A DNA stretch of 64,000 nt, from positions 25,039 to 89,038 of the forward strand of contig CAXTIG010000029.1 of NCBI GenBank assembly GCA_964244295.1, read 5' to 3'. Of this stretch, positions 43,407-52,077 are shown one piece after another; within the stretch, counting starts at the first letter, position 1; the number at the start of each line of letters is the position of its first letter. A model generated the notes under the pieces. The model had not been told where the DNA came from. It was given only the letters and a program-made list of their open reading frames with translations, and did no database searches. The DNA comes from JAJAZB01 sp964244295 (lineage in GTDB: Bacteria > Bacteroidota > Bacteroidia > Cytophagales > Spirosomataceae). A program made the translations under genes and the position numbers.

Positions 43407-43442
43407 AGAGGATAGAGTAGAGAGGATAGAGTAGAGAGGATA
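43374..43442. repeat. 14-bp tandem repeat running into the assembly gap
   Basis: Nearly five copies of a 14-base unit (AGTAGAGAGGATAG in one phase). It overlaps the end of the hydroxylase frame and abuts the N run; real copy number unknown. Confidence 0.9.
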
Positions 43443-43542
43443 NNNNNNNNNNNNNNNNNNNNNNNNNNNNNNNNNNNNNNNNNNNNNNNNNNNNNNNNNN
43501 NNNNNNNNNNNNNNNNNNNNNNNNNNNNNNNNNNNNNNNNNN
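43443..43542. other. Assembly gap of 100 N
   Basis: Exactly 100 undetermined bases, a conventional scaffold gap. Real length unknown; probably caused by the neighbouring tandem repeat. Confidence 0.98.
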
Positions 43543-43551
43543 GATTTTTAC

Positions 43552-43589
43552 AAAAAGCGGCCCGGAAATGTCATCCGGGCCGCTTTTTT
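43552..43589 (-). terminator. Rho-independent terminator of the Rpn-family gene
   Basis: AAAAAGCGGCCCGGA pairs with TCCGGGCCGCTTTTT, 7-base loop; lies just past the stop at 43593. Confidence 0.9.
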
Positions 43590-43592
43590 GGT

Positions 43593-44483
43593 TTAGCGGG
43601 TTTTGAGGGTTTCCAGTTCGGTTAGGGAAAGACCCGTTAGTTTTGAAATCAGGTCGAGGGAGAGGTTTTCTTGTAAGGCTCTCAAGGCCAGTTCGTAGTT
43701 GGCTTCGGTTCGGCCTGCTGCTTTTCCTTCTTCCCGGCCCTCTTCCCGGCCTTCTGATTTTCCTTCGTCGAACGATGTATCGATTACGTTTTTCAGGTCA
43801 CGAAAATACTTGAGGCTGCTTTCGTACTGCTCGCGCTCCTGAGGGCTAAACCGGGCTACCTCCGCCGCCTCGAAAAGTTTCTGAAAAACCCGCTCCTGCA
43901 ATACCGCCGGGCGGCTTTCCAACTCCGGCAGGCGCTTCAGTACGTACAGCCACTTGTCGAAGTTGGTTTCCAGTTCGGCCTCGGTCTTGTTGAACTTAGG
44001 CAGTTCGAGGTAGATGTAGGTGAGTTTGTCGTAAAAAACCTGGTTCTGCTGATCTTTCAACTGGATTTCGTGGCGCACCTGCCCGTCGTCGGCTCCGTCG
44101 GCAAAGACGAAATCGAGAATTCCCACGGTGTACACCGCCGAGAGGCGGAAATTCCAATTGCCTTTCTGGGCCTGTTCCTGAATCGGAAACGTGGAGTAGT
44201 AAATGCTGCGGTCTTTGAAGTAATTCTGCTTGGCTTTTTGCATTTCCACGATAAACCGGTCGCCTCGCTCGCTCACGCAGTACAGGTCGAAAACGGCCCG
44301 GCGGTCGAGTTCCGAGGTACCCAGGTGTTCGTTGTTGGTGAAAGAAAGTTCGTGAATGCGGTGGCGCTCAGGCAGAATCTGGTTGAGGAAATCGATCAGC
44401 AAATCCTTGTTCGGCTCGGTCCCGAAAAGCTTCTTGAACCCGAAGTCGGTGAAAGGGTTGAGGTATTTTTCCTGGAAAGCCAT
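43593..44483 (-). CDS. Rpn family recombination-promoting nuclease / PD-(D/E)XK nuclease family protein
   Basis: 296 residues. Starts MAFQEKYLNPFTDFGFKKLF, the typical Rpn/PDDEXK_2 opening, with the nuclease core AVFDLYCVSERGDRFIVEMQ (D-x-n-ExQ). C-terminal region has an Arg/Glu/Gly-rich repeat (EGREEGREEGKAAGRTEA), often variable in this family, and a small terminal helical domain. Annotated as putative transposase in many genomes, but no ends or IS were seen. Start 44483 preferred. Confidence 0.85.
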   Translation of the reverse strand: MAFQEKYLNPFTDFGFKKLFGTEPNKDLLIDFLNQILPERHRIHELSFTNNEHLGTSELDRRAVFDLYCVSERGDRFIVEMQKAKQNYFKDRSIYYSTFPIQEQAQKGNWNFRLSAVYTVGILDFVFADGADDGQVRHEIQLKDQQNQVFYDKLTYIYLELPKFNKTEAELETNFDKWLYVLKRLPELESRPAVLQERVFQKLFEAAEVARFSPQEREQYESSLKYFRDLKNVIDTSFDEGKSEGREEGREEGKAAGRTEANYELALRALQENLSLDLISKLTGLSLTELETLKTR

Positions 44484-44540
44484 CGCCGGTTGTTTTCCCA
44501 AAATTGATCAGAATCGGCGGGCTTTGCAACCGCCCCCCGT

Positions 44541-47084
44541 TCAGCGCTTCGACCGGGCGCGGGGCGCTACGGGTTTTGGCTTCGCCAGCAACTTCGCCTC
44601 CAACGCCTTCATCCAAAACCCACCCACCACCGAGCGGGCCTGAAAACCGACCATTTTGCCGTCGGTGGTTTCGTGCCAGTCGCTGAGGGGCACCCGGCTG
44701 GGCGTTTCGTGGGCGTACCGCCAGACGGGCGCGATCAATGCCTGAAAATCGGCGGGGTTTTGGGCCAGGGTGGCCGTCCACACAATCCAGTCGCTTTTGG
44801 TGTAGGTCTTGCGACTGTCGAGGGGCAAGCCGTAGGCGCGTTGCTTGGTCAAATAAAACTGGACTTCTTTCTGCGCCACTTCGGGCGGAAACACGTTCAG
44901 GCCGAGCAGCCGGTCCCAAACCAGGTTGTATTTCTGGCTCCAACTGCCTTCGGGTTTGTCGAAGGTCAGGGCAAAATGGTCGCCGTCCTGGGCGAGTTCT
45001 TGCCATTTTTTGGCAAAATCCAGCGCCATCGTCCGGTACTTCTCAGCGGTGGTGGCGTCGCCGAGGGCGGCGGCGAGTTGGCCGTAAGCGGCCAGGGCCA
45101 CGATGGCTTTCACCGAGAGGTTGGCGTTGCGGGCCAGGTGCCCGGCGAAGTCGTCGGTGCAAAGCTGGTTGGCCGGGTCGAGGCCCTCTTTGGCAAGGTA
45201 CTCGGCCCAGGTGGTGAGCGTGGGCCAGTGGGTTTTCGCAAAATCGGCCTTGCCTTCCACCTTCGCGATGGCGGCGCTGAGGATGATCATGTTGCCGCAT
45301 TCTTCCACGGGCATATCCTCGCCGTAGGTCTGTCCGTTGGCGAGCGGGTAGGTGCCCACGTCGTGGGCGGCGAAGGGCTTGGTCCACTGGCCGCTTTCGG
45401 AGTAGTAAAAAATCGGCTCCAGCATTCCCTTCAAAAACAGCGGGTTGTACAGCAAAAACAGCGGGGCCGAGGGGTAGGTTATGTCCACCGTGCCGATGGA
45501 GCCGTTGGAGAAATTTTCTTTCGAGAAGAAAAGCATTTTTCCATCCGGCCCGGCCACGGCTTTGTGGGCGGAAATAGCCTGGCGGTAGGCCACCTGGCAG
45601 AGGTCGGCGTAGGCTCTGCCCCCGGCGGCGAGGGCGTCGGCGTAAATCTTCTGGTCGGTCAGGCGGCACTTGACCATCAGGCGGGGGTAGTCTTTTTCCG
45701 CCGCCGCGAGCGTTTTTTCGATGGACTGGTCGGCGGCCCGTCGCCACCAGCCGCGCCGGTTTTCACCGAAATACTGCACCGAATACACGTCGTCGTAACC
45801 CAGCAGCGCGTGGAAATCCTCCGGCTTCGGCCCCAGCGCGGGCGCGTTGAACAGCGCCCCCAGCGCCACTTCCCCGGCGGGCAACGCGGCCCCGGCTTCA
45901 CTGACGACGGGCAACGTGCCTTTTTCCGAAAACCGTTCGCGCAGCAGCGCGGGCGAGGCGATGGCCGTGCCGAACTTGTACCGGGCGGGCAGGGCCAGGT
46001 AGGCGTAGCCCCAGTCGATGCGCACGTCGTCGCCCTTGCGACCCAGCACGTTCTGGGCTTTGGTACCCAGCCGGAGCAGGGTCAAATCGCCGGAGGCGGG
46101 ACGCTTTTCGGCCACCACTTGCTGGTCGCCCCGGTGGGCGGCGAGCAGGCCCGACGCCGTGAGCAGCACCTGCGCGGCGTGGGGTTTTCCGTCGGCGGAG
46201 CGCATACTCAGGCTCAGGTAGTTGACGGGCCGCACGAGGGTTTCGACTTCGTCGAGCAGCAGCGGGGCGGTGAACGTGAGGCTGAGGGCCACGCCGCCCG
46301 CCTCGAAGTCGTAGGCGGTTTGGGTGGCCGTGACGCGCACGGCTTTCTGGGTGGCAAAACGCAACACGGCCGGGGCTTTTTCTTCCACCAGCCCGGCGTC
46401 GAGGTAGGCCCCACCGCGCGGACTTTTGCAGTGCATCGCCAGCAGGTTGCGACCCGGCTGGAGGGTTTGGCGGGCTTCTTCGGGAATGGGCAGCGTCACG
46501 TAGTCGCCGATGTAGCAGGGGCCGCAGTCGTACACTTTCACGCCGTTGAGGTACACCTCCACGTCGTCGTCGTGGCTAAGTTGCAGGCGCAGGGCCTTGA
46601 AATCGGTGGCGGCGTCGAGTTCGATGGGGCGGCGTACCCAGAGTTCCTGCTCGCCCCCGGTCCATTCGGTGTTGGGTTTGGTGGGGTGACTGGCCTCGAA
46701 ATCACCGAAAGGCGCATCGCCCCATTTCCAGACGGCATCGCTGAAACCGGGCCGCTGCCAACCCAGCGGCGGGCGCTCGAAGGTGTATTTGGCGGCGTAG
46801 GGTTCTTCGTCCAGGCCGTTGGGCACCACCGTTTTGAAGGTCGGTGCGGCGGTGCCCAGAAATTCGTAGGCCTTGCCATCCACCCGCAGGATGCCGCCCA
46901 GGGGGTGGGGCTTGCCGGTCCAGTGAACGGTGGGCTTTTCGTACAAAAAATCGCTGTTCGACCAAATGCTCACGTAGGGGTCGATGGTGACGAGCGGGTA
47001 GGCGGGCGGGCGGAGCGGAACGGTCTGGGCCCCGACGCGGAGGGCGGCGAGGAAGGCCAGCGCGAGGAAGAGCCGGTTTTTCAT
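44541..47084 (-). CDS. Exported glutaminase-family protein (DUF4964-DUF5127-DUF4965-DUF1793), probable glycosidase
   Basis: 847 residues. Signal peptide 1-19, DUF4964 (LVTIDPYVSIWSNSDFLYEK, HWTGKPHPLGGILRVDGK), a carbohydrate-binding-like DUF5127 region, DUF4965 (about 440-600, DGKMLFFSKENFSNGSIGTV and DITYPSAPLFLLYNP) and a DUF1793 (alpha/alpha toroid, about 610-830, EDMPVEECGNMIILSAA). In Bacteroidota annotated glutaminase/glycosidase-like; substrate uncertain. Divergent from AraC with the repeat element 47097-47323 between. Confidence 0.85.
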   Translation of the reverse strand: MKNRLFLALAFLAALRVGAQTVPLRPPAYPLVTIDPYVSIWSNSDFLYEKPTVHWTGKPHPLGGILRVDGKAYEFLGTAAPTFKTVVPNGLDEEPYAAKYTFERPPLGWQRPGFSDAVWKWGDAPFGDFEASHPTKPNTEWTGGEQELWVRRPIELDAATDFKALRLQLSHDDDVEVYLNGVKVYDCGPCYIGDYVTLPIPEEARQTLQPGRNLLAMHCKSPRGGAYLDAGLVEEKAPAVLRFATQKAVRVTATQTAYDFEAGGVALSLTFTAPLLLDEVETLVRPVNYLSLSMRSADGKPHAAQVLLTASGLLAAHRGDQQVVAEKRPASGDLTLLRLGTKAQNVLGRKGDDVRIDWGYAYLALPARYKFGTAIASPALLRERFSEKGTLPVVSEAGAALPAGEVALGALFNAPALGPKPEDFHALLGYDDVYSVQYFGENRRGWWRRAADQSIEKTLAAAEKDYPRLMVKCRLTDQKIYADALAAGGRAYADLCQVAYRQAISAHKAVAGPDGKMLFFSKENFSNGSIGTVDITYPSAPLFLLYNPLFLKGMLEPIFYYSESGQWTKPFAAHDVGTYPLANGQTYGEDMPVEECGNMIILSAAIAKVEGKADFAKTHWPTLTTWAEYLAKEGLDPANQLCTDDFAGHLARNANLSVKAIVALAAYGQLAAALGDATTAEKYRTMALDFAKKWQELAQDGDHFALTFDKPEGSWSQKYNLVWDRLLGLNVFPPEVAQKEVQFYLTKQRAYGLPLDSRKTYTKSDWIVWTATLAQNPADFQALIAPVWRYAHETPSRVPLSDWHETTDGKMVGFQARSVVGGFWMKALEAKLLAKPKPVAPRARSKR

Positions 47085-47096
47085 GGTTGGTAAAAA

Positions 47097-47323
47097 TAAC
47101 GCGACTTATGGGATGAAACGTCCTCAGTGCCCCGTAGGGGCAATAGGTTTGTAGTCAAGGGGCCCTACCGAGCCGGGCAGCGTGCCGATAGGTACGCCAC
47201 CACGGTCCGCCGCTGCGGTCACGTACCTACGGCACGCAAAAATCTCTTCAGGCCGTGTTTCTACAAACAGATTGCCCCTCCGGGGCAGCAATTCGCATTT
47301 CCCAAATCCCATGATTCGCGTTA
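47097..47323. repeat. MITE-like palindromic element with terminal inverted repeats
   Basis: Ends TAACGCGACTTATGGGAT (47097-47114) and its complement ATCCCATGATTCGCGTTA (47306-47323), three mismatches. Inside, TGCCCCGTAGGGGCAATAGG with TTTGTAG pairs with CTACAAACAGATTGCCCC, and GCGTGCCGATAGGTACG with CGTACCTACGGCACGC. No coding capacity. Occupies most of the 377-base gap. Confidence 0.75.
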
Positions 47324-47430
47324 AAAATAGGTTTTAAGGAAAAGACGAACGGCAGCAAAACTATCCCTTTTGTCGGAACCGCGCCAATCGGTACGTACCA
47401 CGATGAATCCAGCAACCGGGAGAAATCACG

Positions 47431-47438
47431 TAGATTTG
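47431..47438 (+). promoter_or_regulatory. -7 element TAGATTTG of the AraC-family gene
   Basis: Perfect TAnnTTTG match, 23 bases before the ATG; no good -33 TTG. Confidence 0.5.
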
Positions 47439-47461
47439 ATTTTTACAAACTCTCCTTTCGC

Positions 47462-48370
47462 ATGGAACCCATTTCACTGGACGAATTTTACCGCACCACC
47501 TCCGCCTTAATCCCGGAGGGCCTCAACCGGGAAATCGGTCATTTCAACGTCTTTGAAATCAGCGAGATTCAGAAGTTGAAGCGAAAGTCGGCCTCGTTCA
47601 TGCCCTACAACCGCCGGGCGTATTACAAAATCAGCCTCATCCGGGGGCGGAACAAGGCCGAATACGCCGACAAAGTAATCGACATCGAGCAAAATGCCCT
47701 GCTGTTTGCCACGCCCCGAATCCCCTACCACTACCTGCCGCAGGACGACAACCAGTCGGGGTGTTTCTGCATTTTCACGGCCGATTTCCTGGTTCAAACC
47801 AAAAGCGGGGTGGTCGTCGATGAACTGCCCCTGTTCCGTCCGGGCGGCTATCCCATTTTTCAGTTGAGCCACGAGCAGGCCGAGGAGTTGGCGTACCTCT
47901 TCCGAAAAATGCAGCAGGAACTGGCTTCCACTTACGCCTACAAGTATGATTTGCTGCGCAACTACGTGCTCGAACTGGTTCACTACGGCCAGAAACTCCA
48001 ACCCGCCACGGCCTTGTACCCCACCCACACGGCTTCGGCGCGGGTTTCTTCCCTGTTCATCGAGTTGCTGGAGCGGCAATTTCCCATCGAGTCCCCGCAG
48101 CAGAAACTACCCCTGCGCACGCCCAAAGAGTACGCCGACCGGCTGTCGGTTCACGTCAACCACCTCAACAAAGTCCTCAAGGAAAACACCGGCAAAACCA
48201 CCACCGACCTCATCGGCAGCCGGGTCGTGCAGGAGGCCAAGATTCTGCTCAAGCAGACCAACTGGAACGTCTCCGAAATCGCGTACAGCCTCGGTTTCGA
48301 CGAAGTGGCGCACTTCTCCAATTTCTTCAAAAAACAAACTTCGCTGGCCCCGGTGGCTTTCCGGGCCTGA
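47462..48370 (+). CDS. AraC-family transcriptional regulator
   Basis: 302 residues: an N-terminal sensing domain (1-180, cupin-like, FNVFEISEIQKLKRKS and ISLIRGRNKAEYADK) and an AraC helix-turn-helix pair (about 200-300; YADRLSVHVNHLNKVLKENT, then NWNVSEIAYSLGFDEVAHFS and FFKKQTSLAPVAFR). Followed after about 100 bases by an SDR gene, the usual AraC-plus-target arrangement. Confidence 0.92.
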   Translation: MEPISLDEFYRTTSALIPEGLNREIGHFNVFEISEIQKLKRKSASFMPYNRRAYYKISLIRGRNKAEYADKVIDIEQNALLFATPRIPYHYLPQDDNQSGCFCIFTADFLVQTKSGVVVDELPLFRPGGYPIFQLSHEQAEELAYLFRKMQQELASTYAYKYDLLRNYVLELVHYGQKLQPATALYPTHTASARVSSLFIELLERQFPIESPQQKLPLRTPKEYADRLSVHVNHLNKVLKENTGKTTTDLIGSRVVQEAKILLKQTNWNVSEIAYSLGFDEVAHFSNFFKKQTSLAPVAFRA

Positions 48371-48374
48371 GGAC

Positions 48375-48400
48375 CCGGATTTGAATTTTGCAAAATCCGG
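48375..48400. promoter_or_regulatory. Palindrome between AraC and SDR genes
   Basis: CCGGATTT (48375-48382) and AAATCCGG (48393-48400), with an inner ATTTTGCAAAAT palindrome. Could be an AraC operator for the SDR promoter 37 bases further on, or a weak terminator. Confidence 0.45.
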
Positions 48401-48436
48401 ATTGATGGTTGCAACGGGTCGGTCGAAGGGGCGCGG

Positions 48437-48444
48437 TACTTTTG
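48437..48444 (+). promoter_or_regulatory. -7 element TACTTTTG of the SDR gene
   Basis: Perfect TAnnTTTG, 25 bases before the ATG. The nearest TTG is 25 bases further upstream, too far, suggesting activator dependence. Confidence 0.55.
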
Positions 48445-48469
48445 TCTCGTTGAACCAATCAAAAAAACA

Positions 48470-49228
48470 ATGAGCGAAACTAAAATCGCCCTCGTCACCG
48501 GCGGGAGCCGTGGCCTGGGCAAAGACATGGCCCTGAGCCTGGCCCGCAAGGGGCTGGACGTGATCCTCACGTACCGCAGCCAACAAGAAGAAGCGCAGGC
48601 CGTCGTGCAGGAGATAGAAGCCGCCGGACGCAAAGCCGTTGCGCTGCCGCTGGACATGAACAACCTGGGCAGCTACGACGGGTTCGTGCAGGCCGTGGCC
48701 GATCACCTCGGCGGCTGGAACGCCCCTGGCCTCGATTTTCTGGTGAACAACGCGGGCATCGGCGGCACGGTGCCGTTTGAAAAAGTCACGGAAGCCTTCT
48801 TCGACGAATTCCTGAATGTGCACTACAAAGGCATTTTTTTCCTGACGCAAAAACTACTGCCTCAGCTCAACGAAGGCGGGGGCATCGTCAACGTCAGCAC
48901 CGGCACCACGCGGTTCGTCAATCCGGGCTACGCGGTGTACGCGTCGATGAAAGGGGCGATGGAAGTGCTGACCCGGTACTGGGCCAAAGAACTGGGCGCG
49001 AAGGGCATCCGCTGCAACATCGTGGCCCCCGGGCCGGTGGAGACGGATTTCAACAACGGCACCATCCGCAGCAACCCGCAACTGAAGGAGCGACTGGCGG
49101 CCCTCTCGCCCCTCAACCGCGTGGGCCGTCCCGACGACATCGGTGGGGTGGTGGCCTTCCTGTGTTCCGACGAGGCCCGGTGGGTGAACGCCCAGCGGAT
49201 CGAGGTGGCGGGCGGGATTAACCCATAA
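48470..49228 (+). CDS. SDR-family oxidoreductase
   Basis: 252-residue classical short-chain dehydrogenase. NAD(P)-binding VTGGSRGLGKDMALSL (about 8-23, TGxxxGxG), NNAGIGG near 87, catalytic Tyr/Lys in YAVYASMKGAMEV with Ser in NVSTGTTRF, and PG-motif APGPVETDF. Substrate unknown. Likely regulated by the adjacent AraC protein. Confidence 0.92.
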   Translation: MSETKIALVTGGSRGLGKDMALSLARKGLDVILTYRSQQEEAQAVVQEIEAAGRKAVALPLDMNNLGSYDGFVQAVADHLGGWNAPGLDFLVNNAGIGGTVPFEKVTEAFFDEFLNVHYKGIFFLTQKLLPQLNEGGGIVNVSTGTTRFVNPGYAVYASMKGAMEVLTRYWAKELGAKGIRCNIVAPGPVETDFNNGTIRSNPQLKERLAALSPLNRVGRPDDIGGVVAFLCSDEARWVNAQRIEVAGGINP

Positions 49229-49253
49229 ATTGATTCCGAATAAAACCGAGCGA

Positions 49254-49337
49254 GGGTCACCCTGAGCGAAGTTGAAGGGTGTGCGGCAGGCCAACGCTGA
49301 CCTGCCGCACGCCCTTCGACTTCGCTCAGGGTGACCC
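49254..49337. repeat. Palindromic GTCACCCTGAGCG-type repeat, copy f
   Basis: GGGTCACCCTGAGCGAAGTT and on into GAAGGGTGTGCGGCAGG, then the complement ending CGCTCAGGGTGACCC. Between convergent SDR and SpmAB genes. Subtype like copy k. Confidence 0.88.
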
Positions 49338-49346
49338 CCCATTTTT

Positions 49347-50582
49347 TCAATGAAAAAACAAATACGCCACCAAAATCCCCGTCACGATCCCGGACAGGTC
49401 GGCGATTAGGCCCGCCCAGAGGGTGTAGCGGGTGCGCTTCACGCCCACCGAGCCGAAGTACAGCGCGATGACGTACAGAATCGTGTCGGCGGAACCCTGG
49501 AACACGCAGGCCAGCCGCCCCACGAACGAGTCGGCCCCGTAGGTTTTCATGGTGTCGATCATCATGGCCCGCGAACCGCTGCCGCTCAGCGGGTGCATCA
49601 GCGCGGTGGGTAGCGCGTCGATAAATTCGGTGTTGATCGGGAAAAAGGCGAAAACCCAGCGGAAGCCGTCGATCACGTAAGTCAAGGCCCCGGAGTTGCG
49701 GAACGCGCCGATGGCCACGAGGAACGCGACCAGGTAGGGAATAATCCGCACCGAGGTTTCAAACCCGCCCTTCGCGCCTTCGATGAAGGCGGCGAACACG
49801 TCCACTTTCTTCCGCACCGCGCCCAACACGAAGGCCACGACCAAACTGAACAACACCACGTTGCTGAACACCTTCGAAAAGGTTTCGATCTGATCCTTCG
49901 GCAAGCTCGACAAATAGGCCAGCAACAAGGCGATAAGAGCCGTCAGCCCGCCCAACCAGCCCAGCACGGTGGCGTTGAAGAGGTTGATTTTCTGACGAAT
50001 CCCCACCAAAAGCAGGGCGGTGAGCGTGGCGACGTAGGTGGCAATCAGGCAGGGAATGAAAATATCGGAGGGGTCAGCAGCGCCGTAAATGGCCCGCTGC
50101 GCCATGATGCTGAGTGGAATCAGCACCGGCCCGGCAGAGTGGAGTGTCAGAAACATGATCTGCGCGTTGGAGGCCGTTTCCTTGTCGGGATTCAGTTCCT
50201 GCAAACTCTGCATGGCCTTCAGCCCGAAGGGCGTGGCGGCGTTGTCGAGGCCGAGCATATTGGCCGAAAAATTCATGATCATCTGCCCGTGAGCCGGGTG
50301 ATTTTTCGGAACTTCGGGAAACAGCCGGTTGAAAAACGGCCCAATCAGCCGCGCCAGAAAACCGATGGCTCCGGCTTTTTCGCCGACGTTGAGAATGCCC
50401 AGAAAAAACGTCATCACCCCCGCCAGCGGCAGGGCAATTTTCATGACGGCAGTTTCGGAGGAATCGAACAGGCCATCGACCAGGACTTTGAAAATTTCGG
50501 TGTCGCCGAAGAAAATGAGTTTAACCAGCGCGACGAGAAAAGCAACGACGAAGAAACCGATCCAGAGAAAGTTGAGGGCCAT
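49347..50582 (-). CDS. Fused SpmA-SpmB nucleoside-recognition membrane protein
   Basis: 411 residues with about 10 helices and two Gate domains: SpmA-like N-half (MIMNFSANMLGLDNAATPFG, ASNAQIMFLTLHSAGPVLIP) and SpmB-like C-half (RIIPYLVAFLVAIGAFR, HPLSGSGSRAMMIDTMKTYG). Named for spore maturation in Bacillus but found in non-sporulating Bacteroidota, where the two halves are fused as here. Role unknown. Confidence 0.9.
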   Translation of the reverse strand: MALNFLWIGFFVVAFLVALVKLIFFGDTEIFKVLVDGLFDSSETAVMKIALPLAGVMTFFLGILNVGEKAGAIGFLARLIGPFFNRLFPEVPKNHPAHGQMIMNFSANMLGLDNAATPFGLKAMQSLQELNPDKETASNAQIMFLTLHSAGPVLIPLSIMAQRAIYGAADPSDIFIPCLIATYVATLTALLLVGIRQKINLFNATVLGWLGGLTALIALLLAYLSSLPKDQIETFSKVFSNVVLFSLVVAFVLGAVRKKVDVFAAFIEGAKGGFETSVRIIPYLVAFLVAIGAFRNSGALTYVIDGFRWVFAFFPINTEFIDALPTALMHPLSGSGSRAMMIDTMKTYGADSFVGRLACVFQGSADTILYVIALYFGSVGVKRTRYTLWAGLIADLSGIVTGILVAYLFFH

Positions 50583-50648
50583 GTTTTAGGGTAGGCTTGG
50601 GCAAAAGCAATGGGTAGGAAGGGTAACGCCTCGGCAGGCAAGCTAAAA

Positions 50649-50996
50649 TCACGGGCCTACGTGTTTTTCTACCAACTTCAGCAGGATTTTCCTGTTGATA
50701 TTTTCTTCTTCCGATTTGTTGTAAATCGTGATGAAATACACCTCGGTTCCGGTGTTGGTCGGGTGAAGCAGGTAGGTGATTACCCGAAACCCGCCACTTT
50801 TGCCACCGCCTTTACTGGCCGTTCCAAGCCGGATTTTATACAGGCCAGCACCCAGCGACGTACCCGTTTCGGGTTTATCGAGCAACTGGGCAGCAAGGTG
50901 TTCGAAGTCGTGGCGTAGCGAGGGGAATTTTTTGTAAAAGCGTTTGGCTTCGCTCAAAAAATACGCCGTATAGTGCAGGCTATTTTTCGAGTTCAT
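50649..50996 (-). CDS. RelE/ParE-type toxin-like protein
   Basis: 115 residues: LHYTAYFLSEAKRFYKKFPS, then GAGLYKIRLGTASKGGGKSG and VYFITIYNKSEEENINRKIL, the RelE-superfamily pattern of an mRNA interferase. Its ATG overlaps the upstream antitoxin-like gene by 17 bases. Reasonably firm. Confidence 0.8.
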   Translation of the reverse strand: MNSKNSLHYTAYFLSEAKRFYKKFPSLRHDFEHLAAQLLDKPETGTSLGAGLYKIRLGTASKGGGKSGGFRVITYLLHPTNTGTEVYFITIYNKSEEENINRKILLKLVEKHVGP

Positions 50997-51207
50997 TTAG
51001 GAATTCGGCGTGGCTGAGGGCTTTTTTTTCACCGCGTTTAATTTGACCTACCTCGGCAAGGCCCCGCTCAATTTTTTCGAGCACGCCAGCTTTTTGCCGG
51101 GTTTTTGGTTCACGAGCGGGCGCTGCTTTCACGCTCAGGTTGAGTTTGCGGGCCAACTGGGCCACCAGTCTCGTGCTGGCCTCGTCGCCTTCGATTACGT
51201 ACCGCAT
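50980..51207 (-). CDS. Antitoxin-like small protein
   Basis: 75 residues, MRYVIEGDEASTRLVAQLAR then a basic hinge and an acidic C-terminal helix (KALSHAEFLNELEK). No known DNA-binding fold recognised, but size, overlap with a RelE-like toxin gene and a strong promoter indicate the antitoxin. Confidence 0.75.
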   Translation of the reverse strand: MRYVIEGDEASTRLVAQLARKLNLSVKAAPAREPKTRQKAGVLEKIERGLAEVGQIKRGEKKALSHAEFLNELEK

Positions 51208-51227
51208 GGCTAATTTTTGTTTATGCC

Positions 51228-51258
51228 CAAAGGTAAGTCACCGGCAATCCGACCGCAA
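51228..51258 (-). promoter_or_regulatory. Promoter of the 51.2-kb toxin-antitoxin operon
   Basis: Minus-strand TTG (51256-51258), 20-base spacer and TACCTTTG (51228-51235). One of the best consensus matches in the window. Confidence 0.75.
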
Positions 51259-51290
51259 CTGCTATTTTTAGCCCAAACCACCAACTTTCC

Positions 51291-51974
51291 ATGCCCCGTC
51301 TGCTCCTGCTCTGCCTGCTGCCCGCCGCCGTTTTTGCCCAAAACCCGAAGTCTACCATCGCCTGCGACGACGAGCGCCGCCTCGAAGCCGCCGGGCTAGT
51401 GGACGTGCAGACAGTGGACGCAACCATCCTGGTCGATTTGAAGTATTCGACGACGGATAACTTTATTAAAAAAGACGTGTACGGCTGCATCACCCGCGCT
51501 TTTCTGCAAAAAGAACCCGCCCGGATGCTGGCGAAGGCCAACAAGCTGTTGCAAGAGAAGCACCCCGACTACCGCCTGCTGGTGTACGACGGGGCGCGTT
51601 CGCGGACGGTGCAGCGCAAGCTTTGGGTGGCGCTGCCGCAGTACAAACCCAAGCTACGCGAAAATTACGTGGCGAATCCCGACGAAGGCAGCATCCACAA
51701 CTTCGGCTGCGCCGTAGATTTAACCGTTGCCACCGCCGAGGGGAAGCCGCTCGACATGGGCACGCCCTTCGATTACTTCGGCGACCTGGCTTATCCCCGC
51801 AAGGAGGCGGCGCTGCTGAAAGCCGGAAAGCTGACCCGGCAGCAGGTCGAAAACCGGAAGGTGCTGCGGGGAGTTATGGAAGCGGCTGGGTTTGAGGGCA
51901 TCACGAGCGAGTGGTGGCATTTCAACGCCTACTCGCGCAAGCAGGCCGGGGAGCGGTACGGAATCATCGAATGA
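51291..51974 (+). CDS. M15-family D-alanyl-D-alanine dipeptidase (VanX-like)
   Basis: 227 residues, signal peptide MPRLLLLCLLPAAVFAQ. Zinc motifs of the M15D family: SIHNFGCAVDLT (SxHxxGxAxD) and the EWWHF region near 203; ILVDLKYSTTDNF and LLVYDGARSRTVQRKLW upstream. Cleaves D-Ala-D-Ala dipeptide or peptidoglycan fragments in the periplasm. Not evidence of vancomycin resistance by itself: no ligase or VanH nearby. Confidence 0.9.
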   Translation: MPRLLLLCLLPAAVFAQNPKSTIACDDERRLEAAGLVDVQTVDATILVDLKYSTTDNFIKKDVYGCITRAFLQKEPARMLAKANKLLQEKHPDYRLLVYDGARSRTVQRKLWVALPQYKPKLRENYVANPDEGSIHNFGCAVDLTVATAEGKPLDMGTPFDYFGDLAYPRKEAALLKAGKLTRQQVENRKVLRGVMEAAGFEGITSEWWHFNAYSRKQAGERYGIIE

Positions 51975-52077
51975 TTTTTAGTTTTACCGTAAAAAATGCG
52001 TTCTGCTGGAAATATTTTGTCTATTTTTCGGTTAACCCAACGCCCCCAAACAGGTACTTTCAAACAAACTTAACCAA

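Noticed and set aside
43374..43442. CRISPR or VNTR array
   Set aside because: Units are head-to-tail without spacers; a simple 14-bp tandem repeat.
43593..44483. Insertion sequence
   Set aside because: The Rpn-type protein is often called transposase, but no terminal inverted repeats or target duplication were found.
44673..47093. Open frame of 806 codons on the plus strand
   Set aside because: It mirrors the DUF4965/DUF1793 gene on the other strand; composition (Gly/Val/His/Gln-rich, no domain) is that of an antisense shadow in GC-rich DNA.
47127..47324. Small frames on both strands in the MITE-like element
   Set aside because: They result from the palindrome itself.
51291..51974. Vancomycin-resistance locus
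   Set aside because: Only a VanX-like dipeptidase is present, no ligase, dehydrogenase or VanRS pair.
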